DNA of 64,000 nt from Kalmusia sp. IMI 367209 (taxonomy: Eukaryota > Ascomycota > Dothideomycetes > Pleosporales > Didymosphaeriaceae): contig JAPEUQ010000007.1 in NCBI GenBank assembly GCA_027946365.1, positions 1,860,001 to 1,924,000 on the forward strand, given 5' to 3'. The notes under the pieces are model-generated. The model was not told the origin of the DNA. It saw only the letters and a program-made list of their open reading frames with translations, and ran no database searches. A program made the position numbers and the translations under genes. This document shows, one piece after another, positions 23,886 to 37,429 of this stretch; position 1 is the first letter of the stretch; every line of letters starts with the position of its first letter.

Positions 23886-26800
23886 ATGGGTGTTCCCGCC
23901 ATGTTCCGCTGGCTCAGCCAGAAATACCCCAAAATCATCTCTAGTGTCATCGAGGACCTGCCCAAAAAGGTCGGCGACGAGACCATTCCAGTCGACCGCA
24001 CCCAGCCAAATCCGAACGGAGAGGAGTTTGACAATCTGTACTTGGACATGAACGGCATCGTGCATCCTTGCTCACATCCCGAGGACAAGCCTGCACCCAA
24101 GACCGAGGCCGATATGATGCTTGCCATCTTCGAGTACACAGATCGTGTTGTCGGCATGGTGCGCCCGCGCAAGCTGCTCTACCTAGCCGTCGATGGCGTT
24201 GCGCCCCGTGCCAAGATGAACCAGCAACGCTCGCGTCGCTTCCGCTCTGCAAAGGAAGCTAAAGAGAAGGACGAGGAGAAGGCAGAATTTCTCAAAATGC
24301 TCAACTCGCAAAAGGCCAGTCGTGGTGAAGATATTACCAGTCTCGACCAAGTCGTCGAAAAGACCTGGGATTCAAACGCCATTACACCTGGCACACCTTT
24401 TATGTTCCTGCTCGCTGAGAGCTTACAGTACTGGTGTGCCTACAAATTCACCACTGATCCCTCGTGGCAAAACATGAAAGTCATCATCTCTGATGCCTCT
24501 GTCCCTGGTGAAGGTGAACACAAGATCATGAACTTCATTCGTTCTCAACGCTCAATGCCCACTCACAATCCCAACACTCGCCATGTCATCTATGGCCTTG
24601 ACGCTGATCTTATCATGCTGGGTCTCGCTACCCATGAGCCTCACTTCCGCGTTTTGCGAGAGGATGTCTTTTTCGACTCCGGCAAAGACAAGAGCTGCAC
24701 CAAGTGCGGTCGCAAGGGTCATATTCGCCCTAATTGCCCACACCCTGATGATGGCACTAAATTGACCGAAGATGAAGCCAGGGACGAGTGGGCTGCCGCA
24801 GAGCATCCCCTCAAGCCCTTCATCTGGCTTCACATCAATATCTTACGTGAGTACCTCGCAGTGGAGATGGACTCGCCTCTTCGGAAATTTCCGCATGATG
24901 TAGAGCGAGCACTTGATGATTGGGTCTTCATGTGTTTCTTCGTCGGTAATGATTTCCTGCCACATCTTCCCAGTCTGGAAATCCGAGATCAAGGTATTGA
25001 CTTACTTACTCGAATCTGGCGCGAGTTGTTACCGCAAATGGATGACTATGTCACCAAGAATGGTTTCCCCAATATGAAAATGGTGCAGCAGATTCTACAG
25101 GCACTTGCCGGCCAGGAGGCTGAGATCTTCCGCAAGCGCAAGGAAATCTCGGATCGCCAGGCGGCGAAACGAGCCCAGCGAGAGGCAGGAAACCAACGTG
25201 GAGGCCGAAATTCGTACAACGGTGCTCCTCCGCCCAAACGACGTAAAGAGGATACTAGCACCTACCTAGACGCAGGAGTTATGTTTTTCTCTCCCCAGCA
25301 AGCTCAATCCAACGAAGTCCGCGCAGTCACTAAAGAAATGCTCGCAAACAAAAATCAGACTAACAAGAGCGCTGCCGCTCAACTTAAGGCCTTGATGAAG
25401 GCTAAAGGGGACGGTACCGCTCCAACCGATAACGCGAGCCAAGGCTCAGAAGCTGCTTTGGCCTCCGCGTCTGCTTCTGGCCAAGACACACCGGTTCACC
25501 TTGGGAAGCGGACGCATGATGCGGTAGAAGATTCAGAGAACGGAACCCCAGGGAGGAGTACCCCCATTGTTCCTGAATCTCCATCTGAAAAGAAAGAGGG
25601 TGAACCACCAGAGGACACTGTCAAGCTTTGGGAGGCTGGCTATGAGGAGCGTTACTATGCCCAAAAATTCCAAGTAGAGCCTGATGACATGGAATTTCGC
25701 CACGAAGTCGCCCGGTCTTACGCGGAGGGCCTTTGCTGGGTGCTTTCGTACTATTTCCAAGGTTGCCAATCATGGACTTGGTACTTCCCGTACCACTATG
25801 CGCCTTTTGCCGCCGACTTCGTCGGCATAGCAGACTTGGATCCCCACAAGATGTTCACCAAAGGCAAGCCTTTTCACCCGTACGAGCAACTCATGGGTGT
25901 GCTTCCTGCCGCGTCCAATCATGCCATTCCAGAACCATTCCGCATCCTCATGTCAGACCCAAATAGCAACATTGTTGACTTCTACCCCGAAGACTTTCCC
26001 ATCGATCTGAATGGCAAGAAATTCGCCTGGCAAGGTGTTGCCATCCTTCCCTTCATTGATGAGAAGCGTTTGCTAGCTGCTATGGCGACTAAATATGGCG
26101 AGCTCACCGACGACGAGAAGCGTCGCAACGAGTTCGGCAAAGAGACTCTGATGTTCTCTCAGACCGGAAGGCTTTTCGGGTCGATGAACAAGGCTCTTTA
26201 CCAGAAGGGCGTGGAGAAGCTCCAAATTGACCATGAGCATAGCGACGCTCTGCATGGCGAAATCGAGCGTCATGATCTGTTCGTTCTCGATAGTCAGTTG
26301 GTTCCACCGTTCGATGCTGACAGTGAGGAATTCGACATAGTCACGGATGGATCAATTAGGTACGTGTACTTTTCATTACTGCAAACCATACTTGCTAACT
26401 TGACCCAGAGTATACTATGAGATGCCAAAGGTAGACTCAAAGACAGCGCATAAATCTATCTTACTCAAGGGTATCAGAATGCCAGAGAGGGCACTCAACG
26501 AAAGCGACGAAGCTCAAGTGCGTCGCCAGCAAAATGGCCGTGGTGGGTATCGCGGCGGACGAGGTGGCGGTCGTGGAGACTACAACAACCGTCGAAGCTT
26601 CGACAACAATGGCGGGGGGTACAACAACGACCGGGGTGGCTATGGAAATCGCGGTCGTGGAGGTTTCGACAATAACCGTGGAGGTTCCAACAACGGACGC
26701 GGTGGCTACAACAGTTTCCCGCCCGGCCCGCCGCCTCCCTTCCCAGGCACAAACTCCTGGCCCCACCTCCGAACGGCCAATTCTTCCCTCCCCACCGGGA

Positions 26801-27061
26801 TTGAATGGCATACCCCGCCGCCCCGGTTGGGTTCCTCCCGCGCCTCCTGGTATGGAGTCATGGGGAGGCAATGGCAGGGCTCCAGTTCAGCAACCTGCTT
26901 GGATGCGCGGAGCGCCGCCTGGTATTCAACCGCCACCACCGTATAATGGTGGAGGAGGTCGTGACAATAGCGGCCAACAGCGAGGTGGAGGCCGCGGAGG
27001 TGGATATAATGGCAATAATCGTAATGGTGGTAACGGGTACAATCCTTATAGTCGGAGATGA
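23886..27061 (+). CDS. RAT1: nuclear 5'-3' exoribonuclease Rat1/Xrn2
   Basis: Degrades uncapped RNA 5' to 3' in the nucleus, for transcription termination, rRNA processing and decay. Exon 1 is 23886-26359, exon 2 starts at 26409. The N-terminus GVPAMFRWLSQKYPK is that of the XRN family. Catalytic acidic segments are present: NLYLDMNGIVHPC, LYLAVDGVAPRAKMNQQRS, SDASVPGEGEHKIMNFIR and YGLDADLIMLGLATHEPHF. A CCHC zinc knuckle (CTKCGRKGHIRPNCPH, about residue 275) marks the Rat1 rather than Xrn1 type. The C-terminus is a Gly/Arg/Asn-rich tail. As written, the main frame stops at 26946, but two single-base frame slips near 26750 and 26795 would restore the expected tail ending NPYSRR at 27061; I give that end. 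About 1,000 residues, normal for the family. Confidence 0.95.
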
Positions 27062-28049
27062 GGGCTAAAGGTTGGTGTGTCGCATTTGATTTGAACCTGT
27101 ATCATGGCGTGCTTCTTCAGTCTTGTTGCTGGCACAACACGTGCCATGGATGCTGTTGCGGTCTTCGGACGTATGGATTGGTCACCTTCCCATTGGTTCA
27201 GCGTCATATGGATGCAGCCACCAAGAGCTCTCTTGCGTGGCTCGCTTTGCACTGCTTGAGCTCGTGTGCTGATGGGATGTCAAGGGGTTCCTTGTATATT
27301 AAACGTGTAAATATAACAATATCGGAATCCTTTGTGCGTCGGGAACCAATATCATAAAAAAGTTACACTCCAACTTATGCTTAATGGGTGTTCTGTCTAT
27401 GAGATGTCAGTGGGATGGATGTTGTAGTGTTGGTCAGTTGCTGCATAGGCGATTATACGACTGCGGCAATGATGTGAGAGGCATTGGAGAAAATGCAGTG
27501 CGTGATTCATGATTGGGACGCGAGTGTATGTGTGAAAGAGGGACAGACTCCAGAGGGAAAAGACGAACATGTTTTTTAGATGATTTGCTCTGATTATGCA
27601 TTACTGTGGCTGATTCTGTCGCAGCTAGCATCGCACCAACATTGCTTTATTCCCTTTTCTCTATCGGTCACCAGATCCATTACCTACAGTATACAACTTA
27701 GCCTTATAGTAAGTACCAAGAATAATTTGTATACTTGACTGCTTTCCTCCCTTTAGCTTCAGCGAACCCTATAGAGCCCCTCTTATGTATAAATCCTACC
27801 ATGTATTGATTTCACTATGTAGGACTTCTGTAGATTCACTTTTTCTCCTAAACTATTGACAATTCCACAAGATGATCACGGTGCTATTGCTTATGTAGTT
27901 ATGATTAGCTAATGGTCGATTTTTGACTAGTGCCATGCACCTTCCCTACCTGCGCGTGCATACGTGTAAATTTGACTGTGCCGGTTAAAAGCCAGCCATG
28001 TCCGTACCCAGCTCCCAAGCTTCTCCTCAGATTACCGTGCTCAGTCGCC
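27062..28049. other. intergenic region
   Basis: RAT1 3' region, then AT-rich sequence and the promoter of the first HET-domain gene. An in-frame ATG at 27930 could extend that gene by 40 residues. No other gene is supported. Confidence 0.45.
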
Positions 28050-30041
28050 ATGCAGAGTCTGTTCAACTGCTTTATTAGGTTAGTCAGCTGGAACGGAGGC
28101 TACGAACGAATCCTTGGGGACGACGACACTTCAAATACACACTACTCTCCACTCGATCCAGCGCAAAAGGAAATACGGCTCTTAGAAATTATCGCTACTA
28201 AACCAAAGATTGTCTGCAAATTGCAGACTATCCCGCTTTTTGACAATACCGTTTACTCTGCGCTATCCTACGTGTGGGGCGACGCAACTAAAACAGAGCG
28301 CATTATTGTCAATAGCGAGTCAATTTCAGTGACTGTCAGTCTTGCGCGTGCTCTAAGATCAGTGCACTACCAATGGACGACTGCGGATGGATCCAAGAAG
28401 CATACAATGCTCTGGGTCGACGCTATCTGCATTAACCAACATGATGCACGGGAAAAGAATCATCAGATTCCTTTGATGAGCATGATATACGGAAACGCTA
28501 CTTCGGTCCTTGTTTGCCTGGGTACTTCATCTCCAAAGAAGAATTTCCGGAAATGTTTCGAAGCGGTCAATGCAATATCAAGTGCCGCAAAAATCTACGA
28601 ACAACTCCCAGATTGGGAAAAGAGGACATACCTCAGAGAATGGTTGCGTAAAGTTGATTCAAAAGCTTTCTTTTACGGACTCAATGCCCTTAATAACGAC
28701 GGTTACTGGAGGCGTGTTTGGACGTACCAAGAAATTGCGATCGGACGACATGTAGAGTTCATCACTGCCAAAGGAGGCATCTCGCTAGAAAGATTGACCA
28801 TAGCGGAAGAATTTATCAAAAGTTGCAACGCTAATATGCCTTACGCAAACAGAAGCTACCAAGTTAAGGAGTGGGTGACTGACATCTACTACGAAATGGG
28901 CATCATTGATCAGACCAACAAAGCAAGAGAGAGTTTTAAGCAATTCAGACAAGAGGGTTCCCAGGATCCCTCGATCAGGAACGAAGTATTGGTACACCGC
29001 TTGCTACAATGCTGTCACCACGCTATCACTCGCCAAGCAACCGATCCCAAAGATTACGTTTACGGTTATGCAGCGCTGCTCGATTCCGCAATCGAGCCGG
29101 ACTATTCACCATCAAAGACCACTGCGGCTGTATACTGTGATCTAGCCGAGCAGATACTCGTTCTTAGCGGGAGTACAAGTCTTGCATTTCTCGATTATGC
29201 CGGAATAGGCTACGAGTGGGAACTTCCTCCCGGCTTGCCTTCATGGGCTCCAAACCTATCCGGTGTATCCGACAATCACTTTTCAACCAAAATCTGTCCG
29301 CGATTAGCTTTGGGACATCCACCGCCCATGTTGGTACGCGCGAGTGAATCGCTCCACTGCACCGCTGCCATTCTGGATTCGATTGCTGATATTGGCCCCT
29401 GTTTGAGCGAAGGGAAGGGCAAGTCTTCCACAGCATGGCTAGTGGACTGGCTGTTGTCAATATTGCTGCATGCTTACGCCAACGGCCTACCCACGTACGC
29501 GAAACTCATTGCAGTAGTCGATGCCATCTCCTTTACTTCTCTGCACACCTTCAGCTCGCGTTTCGGCAGCCCGAGTTCACATGCCAAGCACTCTGTCAAC
29601 AAGCACGATTACTTGCAGCTTGTTGCTGCCCTCATGTCCCGGTGGGAAAAACGCTTTCCGGACAATAAGAAAGAGAAGGTGGGGTTCCTCCGAAGCCTAC
29701 TTCCTACGCTTGAGGATCAAAGAAAATACGATAGGCGATACATATATGATGGCGCAGAGGACCTACGGTCATGGTACACAAAGTTCATTCGGCGCACTCG
29801 TTCTGCCACGTTGCGCATTGCACAGACTACCGAAGGCCATATGGGTCTTTTCCCGCCGGTCATTAAGACAGGAGACGATGTCGCAATATTGGATGGCTTC
29901 TCGAATCCAGTGATTGTCCGGAGAGTGGGTGGCTGTTACGTTTTCGTGCAGGTCTGTTATATAACCGAGTACCAGAAAGACCGCGCGTCCTTACTCGTTA
30001 GTGATAAGACTGTCGGGTGGGAAACTATTGAGATACGTTGA
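28050..30041 (+). CDS. HET-domain (heterokaryon incompatibility) protein
   Basis: A single-exon gene of 663 residues. The HET domain covers about residues 60-230 with its three hallmark blocks: YSALSYVWGDATKTE, LWVDAICINQHDAREKNHQ followed by MSMIYGNATSVLVCLG, and a later tryptophan block RVWTYQEIAIG. HET proteins trigger cell death when incompatible strains fuse, and many others have unknown roles. The C-terminal 400 residues are unlike any domain I know but end in the region HMGLFPPVIKTGDDVAILDG, found at the end of many fungal HET proteins. The start at 28050 is preferred to 27930 because the extra 40 residues look non-coding. It faces another HET gene 0.5 kb downstream. Confidence 0.92.
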   Translation: MQSLFNCFIRLVSWNGGYERILGDDDTSNTHYSPLDPAQKEIRLLEIIATKPKIVCKLQTIPLFDNTVYSALSYVWGDATKTERIIVNSESISVTVSLARALRSVHYQWTTADGSKKHTMLWVDAICINQHDAREKNHQIPLMSMIYGNATSVLVCLGTSSPKKNFRKCFEAVNAISSAAKIYEQLPDWEKRTYLREWLRKVDSKAFFYGLNALNNDGYWRRVWTYQEIAIGRHVEFITAKGGISLERLTIAEEFIKSCNANMPYANRSYQVKEWVTDIYYEMGIIDQTNKARESFKQFRQEGSQDPSIRNEVLVHRLLQCCHHAITRQATDPKDYVYGYAALLDSAIEPDYSPSKTTAAVYCDLAEQILVLSGSTSLAFLDYAGIGYEWELPPGLPSWAPNLSGVSDNHFSTKICPRLALGHPPPMLVRASESLHCTAAILDSIADIGPCLSEGKGKSSTAWLVDWLLSILLHAYANGLPTYAKLIAVVDAISFTSLHTFSSRFGSPSSHAKHSVNKHDYLQLVAALMSRWEKRFPDNKKEKVGFLRSLLPTLEDQRKYDRRYIYDGAEDLRSWYTKFIRRTRSATLRIAQTTEGHMGLFPPVIKTGDDVAILDGFSNPVIVRRVGGCYVFVQVCYITEYQKDRASLLVSDKTVGWETIEIR

Positions 30042-30562
30042 AAGCATAGATATCAAGGTCTAGGAGCGATGTACATGACATAGCATTTGGTCACGTTCAT
30101 CGATAGCTTCACCGTTGTGCTCATAACACCTTTTTTGTGTATCAAATGTTTCAGAGATATTGGAAAATTCGCGTGTTTGTATCCAGATGATCTCTGAGTG
30201 TCTAGTTATTGCCACATTGTGACCATGATATATTAGTATCACATAGTAGAGTTGTTCCTATATTGTGCAACATGTTCTCTGCTCATGACTACCGTCCATA
30301 ATAAGACCTCCCGGGATCGGCGGAAATTTTTGCTGTAATGAATATTGTAGATTACTTTCACAATACTGGTTATCTCAAGAGTCGTCTATAAACAAAGAAA
30401 GTAAATTAAATAGACCATAGTCCTCCTCAAGACTACCACCACCAGGGTCATGCGCGGAAAGATAATCTTCGAGAAGGTCTTGCGGATCTTCATACGTCTC
30501 CTTGCGAATAAAGACACGTTAAAAAAACTCGTTTGAAGAATGTCTAAATCTTTCCAGCGCCT
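30042..30562. terminator. shared 3' region of two convergent HET genes
   Basis: AT-rich 521 bases between two stop codons that face each other, so it holds both 3' untranslated regions and polyadenylation signals. I see no gene and no single site I can name. Confidence 0.4.
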
Positions 30563-32593
30563 TTAAAATATCTCGATCATTTTCGTGCGCTGTTCGTCTG
30601 GCAAAGGGTCAGGGAGCTCGCCCCAGGGTCCTCTCCCGCCGGCTTGCTTCCAGCCATCGTACTCGAATGCTGCCATAAGATAGCAGTCACAAACGATCCT
30701 ATACTTACCTTCTTCAATCTTGCGCATAATGAACGGCGCTCGTGCACCGTCAAGAGCAACAACGACATCGCCCTCCACGTGAATTTTCGGGTTGTATATG
30801 GCGAAACCGAGACTATGCTGGGTTCGAAACACATTCCTACTTGAGTCCGCCAATGAAGCTGCCTCCAAAAATTCGTCGTACGGCTCTATCTGCCCAAAGA
30901 CTTCAGACATGCCTCGCGCGGATGGAGCGTACGTTTGTCTGGAGACGGGCCCTTCAAGAACATCAAGGTGTTGCGGAAATCGCTCTGCTGGCAAACGCGT
31001 TTGGCCATCGTAGAAAATCGAACGGAGGGAGGGATTGATGTTCAGGTCGGACTGTGCAGCCACAGTGTCCCAGTAGGCTCGTGAATAGGCCGCATATTTG
31101 CTTGCAGGCATAAAGCTAGTGGCTCGGCTCTGTTCAATTGTATCTAGAAAGTGCGCTCTGACATAAAGGCGGGGTACAAGTGGCTGCATGGGGTTCCTAG
31201 TCAAGGAATAGTGGACTAGGGATGGTGAAGGGTCTTTTGCTGGATACATGTTGGTTCCTGAGTTGGATACGAGATAGACGCGGGATTTCCAGGGGCTAGT
31301 GGAAGATTCATTGAGTTGATTGAGGGTAGAGATACGTGGAGCGCGCCAGTCGGGCACCCAAGATGGCCAAAATTTGGATATCTCTGGATGTGGCTCCTGT
31401 TCTAAATCTCCGTCGCGCGTTTTGAAGCCCGCTGAATGCCCTTTGTAACCCCAGAACCTCTTCTCCAATTGCTTCTGTCGTTCTGTGGGCCCCATTGCGT
31501 ACGCGAGCACGTCAAGAGAACCCTGCTGGGCAATAATGGCGGCAGTTGCGCTTCCGTAGACTGCTTCTAGATCTAAAGAGTAATCGACTGGAATTAGCGA
31601 CTGCGTAGCTTGATCTAGTAGGCTGAGGATTCCGTAGACTTTGTCACGTGCGTCTGTAGCAGAACATTCATGCGTTGCACGCAGACAAGCAAAAAGATCA
31701 ATGTGCTCTCTCAACTCAGGGGTCCACCGCAGCGGTCCTGGGAGAGGCACTTTTTTGGGAAGACCCCAGCTATACATCCACTGGAGATACGCAACGGTCT
31801 TTTCGTTTAGCAGGACGTCTGAATTGTTGACGATCAGACGGACTGCTCTGGCTAGGGCTACTTCCTGTATGACCCATACACGGCGGAACCATCTCAGCGC
31901 TAGCAGGCCTTTTGCTAGAATTATATGCTTGGAATCAGGCATAGAGGTTGAATCGAGATTGTCCGTGTGCCTCAGCTCTTCCATATCGCAGAACTGGGCG
32001 TTATCTCTCAGCCAGGTGATAAGCTCGGAGAAGTCGTCATGTGGGCTATCAAGGTAGACGAGTACCCTAGATGCGCTCTCATATATATGCTTCATGAGAG
32101 AAACTTGATGGTTACGCTCCGTGATGTTGTTTTGATCGATACAAAGCGCGTCAATCCAGAGTCTTCGCCGCAAGCCAGGTTTGCGTAGTCTGCGAATTGC
32201 CGCTTCGCAGTTCGTAGTTACCGGTATCGTAGTGCCACTGCAACAATACACGATTCCAGACGGGCTTGCGTCGCCATTTTCGGTAGCCCAGGTGTAGGAT
32301 AGTGCTTCATACGGGGGATTATCCCGTAGGTTCACTGTGATGATTTCGCATCGAATTGGATCGTCCGCAGTTCCTGGCTCGACGATTAGGAGCCTTATCT
32401 CCTGGCCTAAGACGTAGTTAAGTTTGTTGTACCTATAAGGTTGGATTTCCGTCACAGTTTCATCTGTATCAGATGGGTGGATTGCTTCTATGGATTCAGA
32501 CTCAAAGGTGGTGATGCCACAGGAAAGACAGCTTCTGAATCCATCGAATTTTCGTATGTCCGGATGTCGACAACGCGATGACCGAATAGGCAT
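30563..32593 (-). CDS. HET-domain protein with N-terminal Cys/His motif
   Basis: A single-exon gene of 676 residues from ATG 32593; an ATG at 32632 would add 13. It opens with CRHPDIRKFDGFRSCLSCG, a small Cys/His motif common at the start of fungal HET proteins. The HET domain follows with YEALSYTWATENGD, RLWIDALCIDQNNITERNH, QVSLMKHIYESASRVLVYLD and WFRRVWVIQEVALARAV. The C-terminal part keeps DGARAPFIMRKIEEGKYRIV, the closing region seen in many family members. No intron and no frame break, so probably functional. Its sequence differs clearly from the HET gene next to it, so this is not a recent duplication. Confidence 0.92.
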   Translation of the reverse strand: MPIRSSRCRHPDIRKFDGFRSCLSCGITTFESESIEAIHPSDTDETVTEIQPYRYNKLNYVLGQEIRLLIVEPGTADDPIRCEIITVNLRDNPPYEALSYTWATENGDASPSGIVYCCSGTTIPVTTNCEAAIRRLRKPGLRRRLWIDALCIDQNNITERNHQVSLMKHIYESASRVLVYLDSPHDDFSELITWLRDNAQFCDMEELRHTDNLDSTSMPDSKHIILAKGLLALRWFRRVWVIQEVALARAVRLIVNNSDVLLNEKTVAYLQWMYSWGLPKKVPLPGPLRWTPELREHIDLFACLRATHECSATDARDKVYGILSLLDQATQSLIPVDYSLDLEAVYGSATAAIIAQQGSLDVLAYAMGPTERQKQLEKRFWGYKGHSAGFKTRDGDLEQEPHPEISKFWPSWVPDWRAPRISTLNQLNESSTSPWKSRVYLVSNSGTNMYPAKDPSPSLVHYSLTRNPMQPLVPRLYVRAHFLDTIEQSRATSFMPASKYAAYSRAYWDTVAAQSDLNINPSLRSIFYDGQTRLPAERFPQHLDVLEGPVSRQTYAPSARGMSEVFGQIEPYDEFLEAASLADSSRNVFRTQHSLGFAIYNPKIHVEGDVVVALDGARAPFIMRKIEEGKYRIVCDCYLMAAFEYDGWKQAGGRGPWGELPDPLPDEQRTKMIEIF

Positions 32594-33549
32594 TGCGGTG
32601 GATTGAAAATAATTTGTTGTGAGGTAGCACATCGCTCAACCTTCGTTTATAGTCAGACATATATCGTATAATTAATGCTGCGGCCTGGTGGCGCGCATAG
32701 CTGGAGTGGCTGTGTAGGGCTGAGAAAACCTTAAAATTAAGGTGCTTGTTCTAATCATCTGAGGAGGTGAGACCATCAAGCCTGCTTATGGTCATATTTA
32801 TGAGTGCTGCGGCAGCAAGCAACTCTGCAGCGATCCGTTTGATTCTTTGGTCGCAATCTGAGGAGGCAGTGAGGGTTAGGTATCACTGGGCTAGCTGTGA
32901 AGGGCAAGAGTCGATGTGCTGAGCACCATGATTCTCAGTAGACTCATACCACAGGATTATGCACACTCTAGGATGGCTGAAGTCGCAATATGGTGGTTGG
33001 TCTTAGTCAGGCGGTGCGGTGCGTTGGAGTGTTCTTGGTGTTGTGCTCCCAGGGTCCAATCACGTCATACTTAATTGGGAAATGCCGCGGGCCACACCTC
33101 AACACCAGCAAGAGGCTACAAACTGGACGATCATCACATAAAATCACAAAAAAACCCTATTGAAAGTCTGGACAAATTAAGCATCCGTGAATGATCATAT
33201 GTGTCTGTAGACTTCATCAGATGGAGGGACGTGGGGCACACTTCAAACCCAGCGTTTGCAGTGCCTATATCAGCAAGCGACTCTATTCTCATGCACCAGA
33301 TTTCCATGCGAAATGTGCGTGGGGTGTCTTCACCAATAGTGCTCCACTAAAGAATACTTCATTAGGGAGTAGCGTTGTTCCTACTGCATTTTCGAATCGG
33401 CATTCAAGATGACGCCATACCGACTGCAGATGAGTGGTACAGAATACACAAGAGCTGATAAGAACCACCGTGGACCTTCGAAGCTATAATTCATGGGACG
33501 GCCATTCTATCACAAGCACAACTCAGTTCACGAGTAGAGGCAGAACGCT
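32594..33549. promoter_or_regulatory. divergent promoter region, HET gene / flavin monooxygenase
   Basis: 956 bases between outward-facing genes, with no coding signal that I trust. A short frame at 33191-33412 has no domain. An A-run lies near 33150. Confidence 0.4.
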
Positions 33550-35019
33550 ATGGCGCCTAGGTATTCCAGTGTAGCCGTTATCGGCGCTGGTCCGTCCGGT
33601 ATATCCGCCATCAAGGCCCTCTATGAGGAGAACATTTTCGAAAATATACGCCTTTTTGAGCGAAGAGAAAGAGTCGGAGGGACATGGCTGTACGATGAGG
33701 ACCCGGAGCCTTTCTCGGTATCACCAGATCAGCCAAAATACGAACCTCCCACACAACTCCCGGCGTCTGCGGCACCGCAGCCTGAGAATCTTACTTCACG
33801 CACGGGTATCTACCCAGCCTTGGATAGTAATGTAGGAGCAGAGGTCATGGCTTTCACATACAAGCCCTTTTCCATAGACAACTCCGCTGCTTCGATTCAA
33901 CGCCTCGGTCAGCATAATCCGACGAAGCCGTGGCAAAACGTAGCAGGCTACCTTGAGGAGATCGCGGAGCCGTATGCCCACCTAGTTTCTCTGAACACTC
34001 ATGTTGAGAGCGTTCGGAAAGAGGACGCAAAGTGGGTTGTCACCTTGAGAAGGACGAATCACGACTTGAAGGGCGAGAAGAAAGATTTCTGGTGGCGGGA
34101 GTCGTTTGATGCAGTCATAGCGGCAACGGGACACTACAGCGTGCCACAAATTCCCAACATATCAGGATTGGCAGAGACGTCGAAAGTTCTTCCACATGCC
34201 TTTGAACACTCGAAAGCATACAGATCACCCGATCATTACGTGAATAAGGTAAATACTTCGGAACATTTCTTGTCTAGGGCACAAAGACTAATAATTGAAT
34301 AGAAAGTCGTAGTCGTCGGCGGCAACGTCTCCGCCTCAGACACAGTCTCCGAACTCCACAACATCGTCTCAGGCCCTCTCTACGTCTCCCAGCGCGGTCA
34401 CAATGAAGCCCTAGACGGTGCCTGGAACCTTCCCAATGTTCTCATCAAACCACAGATTAGCCATCTCTCCACAAGCCCCACTTCCGGTGTCAATGTCAAA
34501 TTTGCAGATGGCACGGAAGTCGATAACGTAGATAAGGTGCATTTTGCTACTGGCTACCGCCTTTCTTATCCTTTTTTGTATCCGAATCCTGTCGCTCCTA
34601 GCGGTCGATTGGCCGGCTTCTACCAGCATGTCTTCAACATCGCGGACCCGTCGCTAGCGGTCGTCGGTCAGGTCAAAGCAGCGATTTCTTTTCGCGTATA
34701 TGAATACCAAGCTGTCGCTGTAGCGCGGTATTTTGCCGGTCGCGGCGGAGGGCTACCCTCGCCCAAAGAGCAAGATGAGTGGCAAGTGAGGAGGCTGCAA
34801 TACAAAGGTCCGACGTCATTATTCCACGAGATCAAGCCGGATTTCGGGGAGTACTTTGGGTTCTTGTGTAAGGTAGCAGGCGAGGAAGGGGGTGCGTTGC
34901 CGGAGTGGCAGGATGAGTGGGCGTTGAAGGGGTTTGGGGTGTTGCAGCTGAAAGCTGAATGGTGGAAGAAGCTCAAGGAGGACGATGAGCGAAAGAAGCA
35001 GATCAAGGCGAAATTGTGA
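33550..35019 (+). CDS. flavin-containing monooxygenase-like protein
   Basis: An FAD- and NADPH-dependent oxygenase that would oxidise a nitrogen- or sulfur-bearing or other small molecule. Two exons (33550-34248, 34303-35019) give 471 residues. The FAD-binding loop VIGAGPSGISAIKAL begins at residue 10; GGTWLYDEDP fits the usual GGxW block; EHSKAYRSPDHY matches the FMO signature region with its HS pair; the NADPH loop is VVVVGGNVSASDTVSEL, and HFATGYRLSYPFL fits the ATGY motif. The last 50 residues are rich in Lys and Glu. No signal peptide. It is a distant paralog of the monooxygenase at the right end of the window. Confidence 0.92.
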
Positions 35020-35216
35020 GGCGTGATTGTGCATCGTGTTGTAGTCAAATAGATATTGTAAGTAAGGTCCGGGGTCAGATGAATCTGTTGTAATGGATCG
35101 AGAGCAGCCATAGGTTTTAGTTATCATCAAGGCTCTTGAGATGGACATGATTTGATGAACGATATTATTATCGGCGAAAGATTCTTGCCTGTTCAATATA
35201 AAACAAGACCTCATTG

Positions 35217-36839
<1,623 letters not shown>

Positions 36840-37429
36840 TGTTGCAACAGACGAAACAGGTACACGAGTACGCTTGAATCATGGCAGCGGTGATTCCTAT
36901 TTTATAATTCTCGGCGTTTAATGATGCCATGATAGAAGGGATAAATTGGAAAGGATGAAGCTTCTCCCTAGCAGGCAATCCGTCACCATAAATTTTACGA
37001 AAGCCTGAGGATAAAGACTCTTCCTCTACTACTATATTTTGTATCGATTGCCGATCTATACTCGCGGAGAAACGCATATCGCGGGGCTCCGCAGAGGAGC
37101 GAACGTCCACAATGAGACTGGATGCGGGGAAGGGGCGTGCACGGAACGTCGGCAAAGTACTGCCGAGGTCTGAAGGTCACGTGTTTACACTGCGGCGAGT
37201 CAAGCTTCTCGTACCCCCACAAGCTTTTCCAACTTTTATGACTACAGCGGCGCAGCAGCTATTAGCCTACTGCAAGGGTACGCCCCATGCGTCAACTTGG
37301 CAAAATGCCCTTTGCGTTATTGGATATGAGTTATTCCAGACGAAAACTTTATAATTCTTCAAAAACTAGACGCCATGCATCAACGGGTTCTCCAAGCAGG
37401 TCAAGGCTCGCGCATGAAATTATCGAAAG
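36840..37429. promoter_or_regulatory. bidirectional promoter of two carboxylesterases
   Basis: 590 bases between two head-to-head esterase genes. Co-regulation is plausible but no shared site was recognised by eye. Confidence 0.45.

Noticed and set aside
26461..26871. - strand frame rich in Val and Thr, repeat-like
   Set aside because: Mirror of the Gly/Asn/Arg-rich tail of RAT1.
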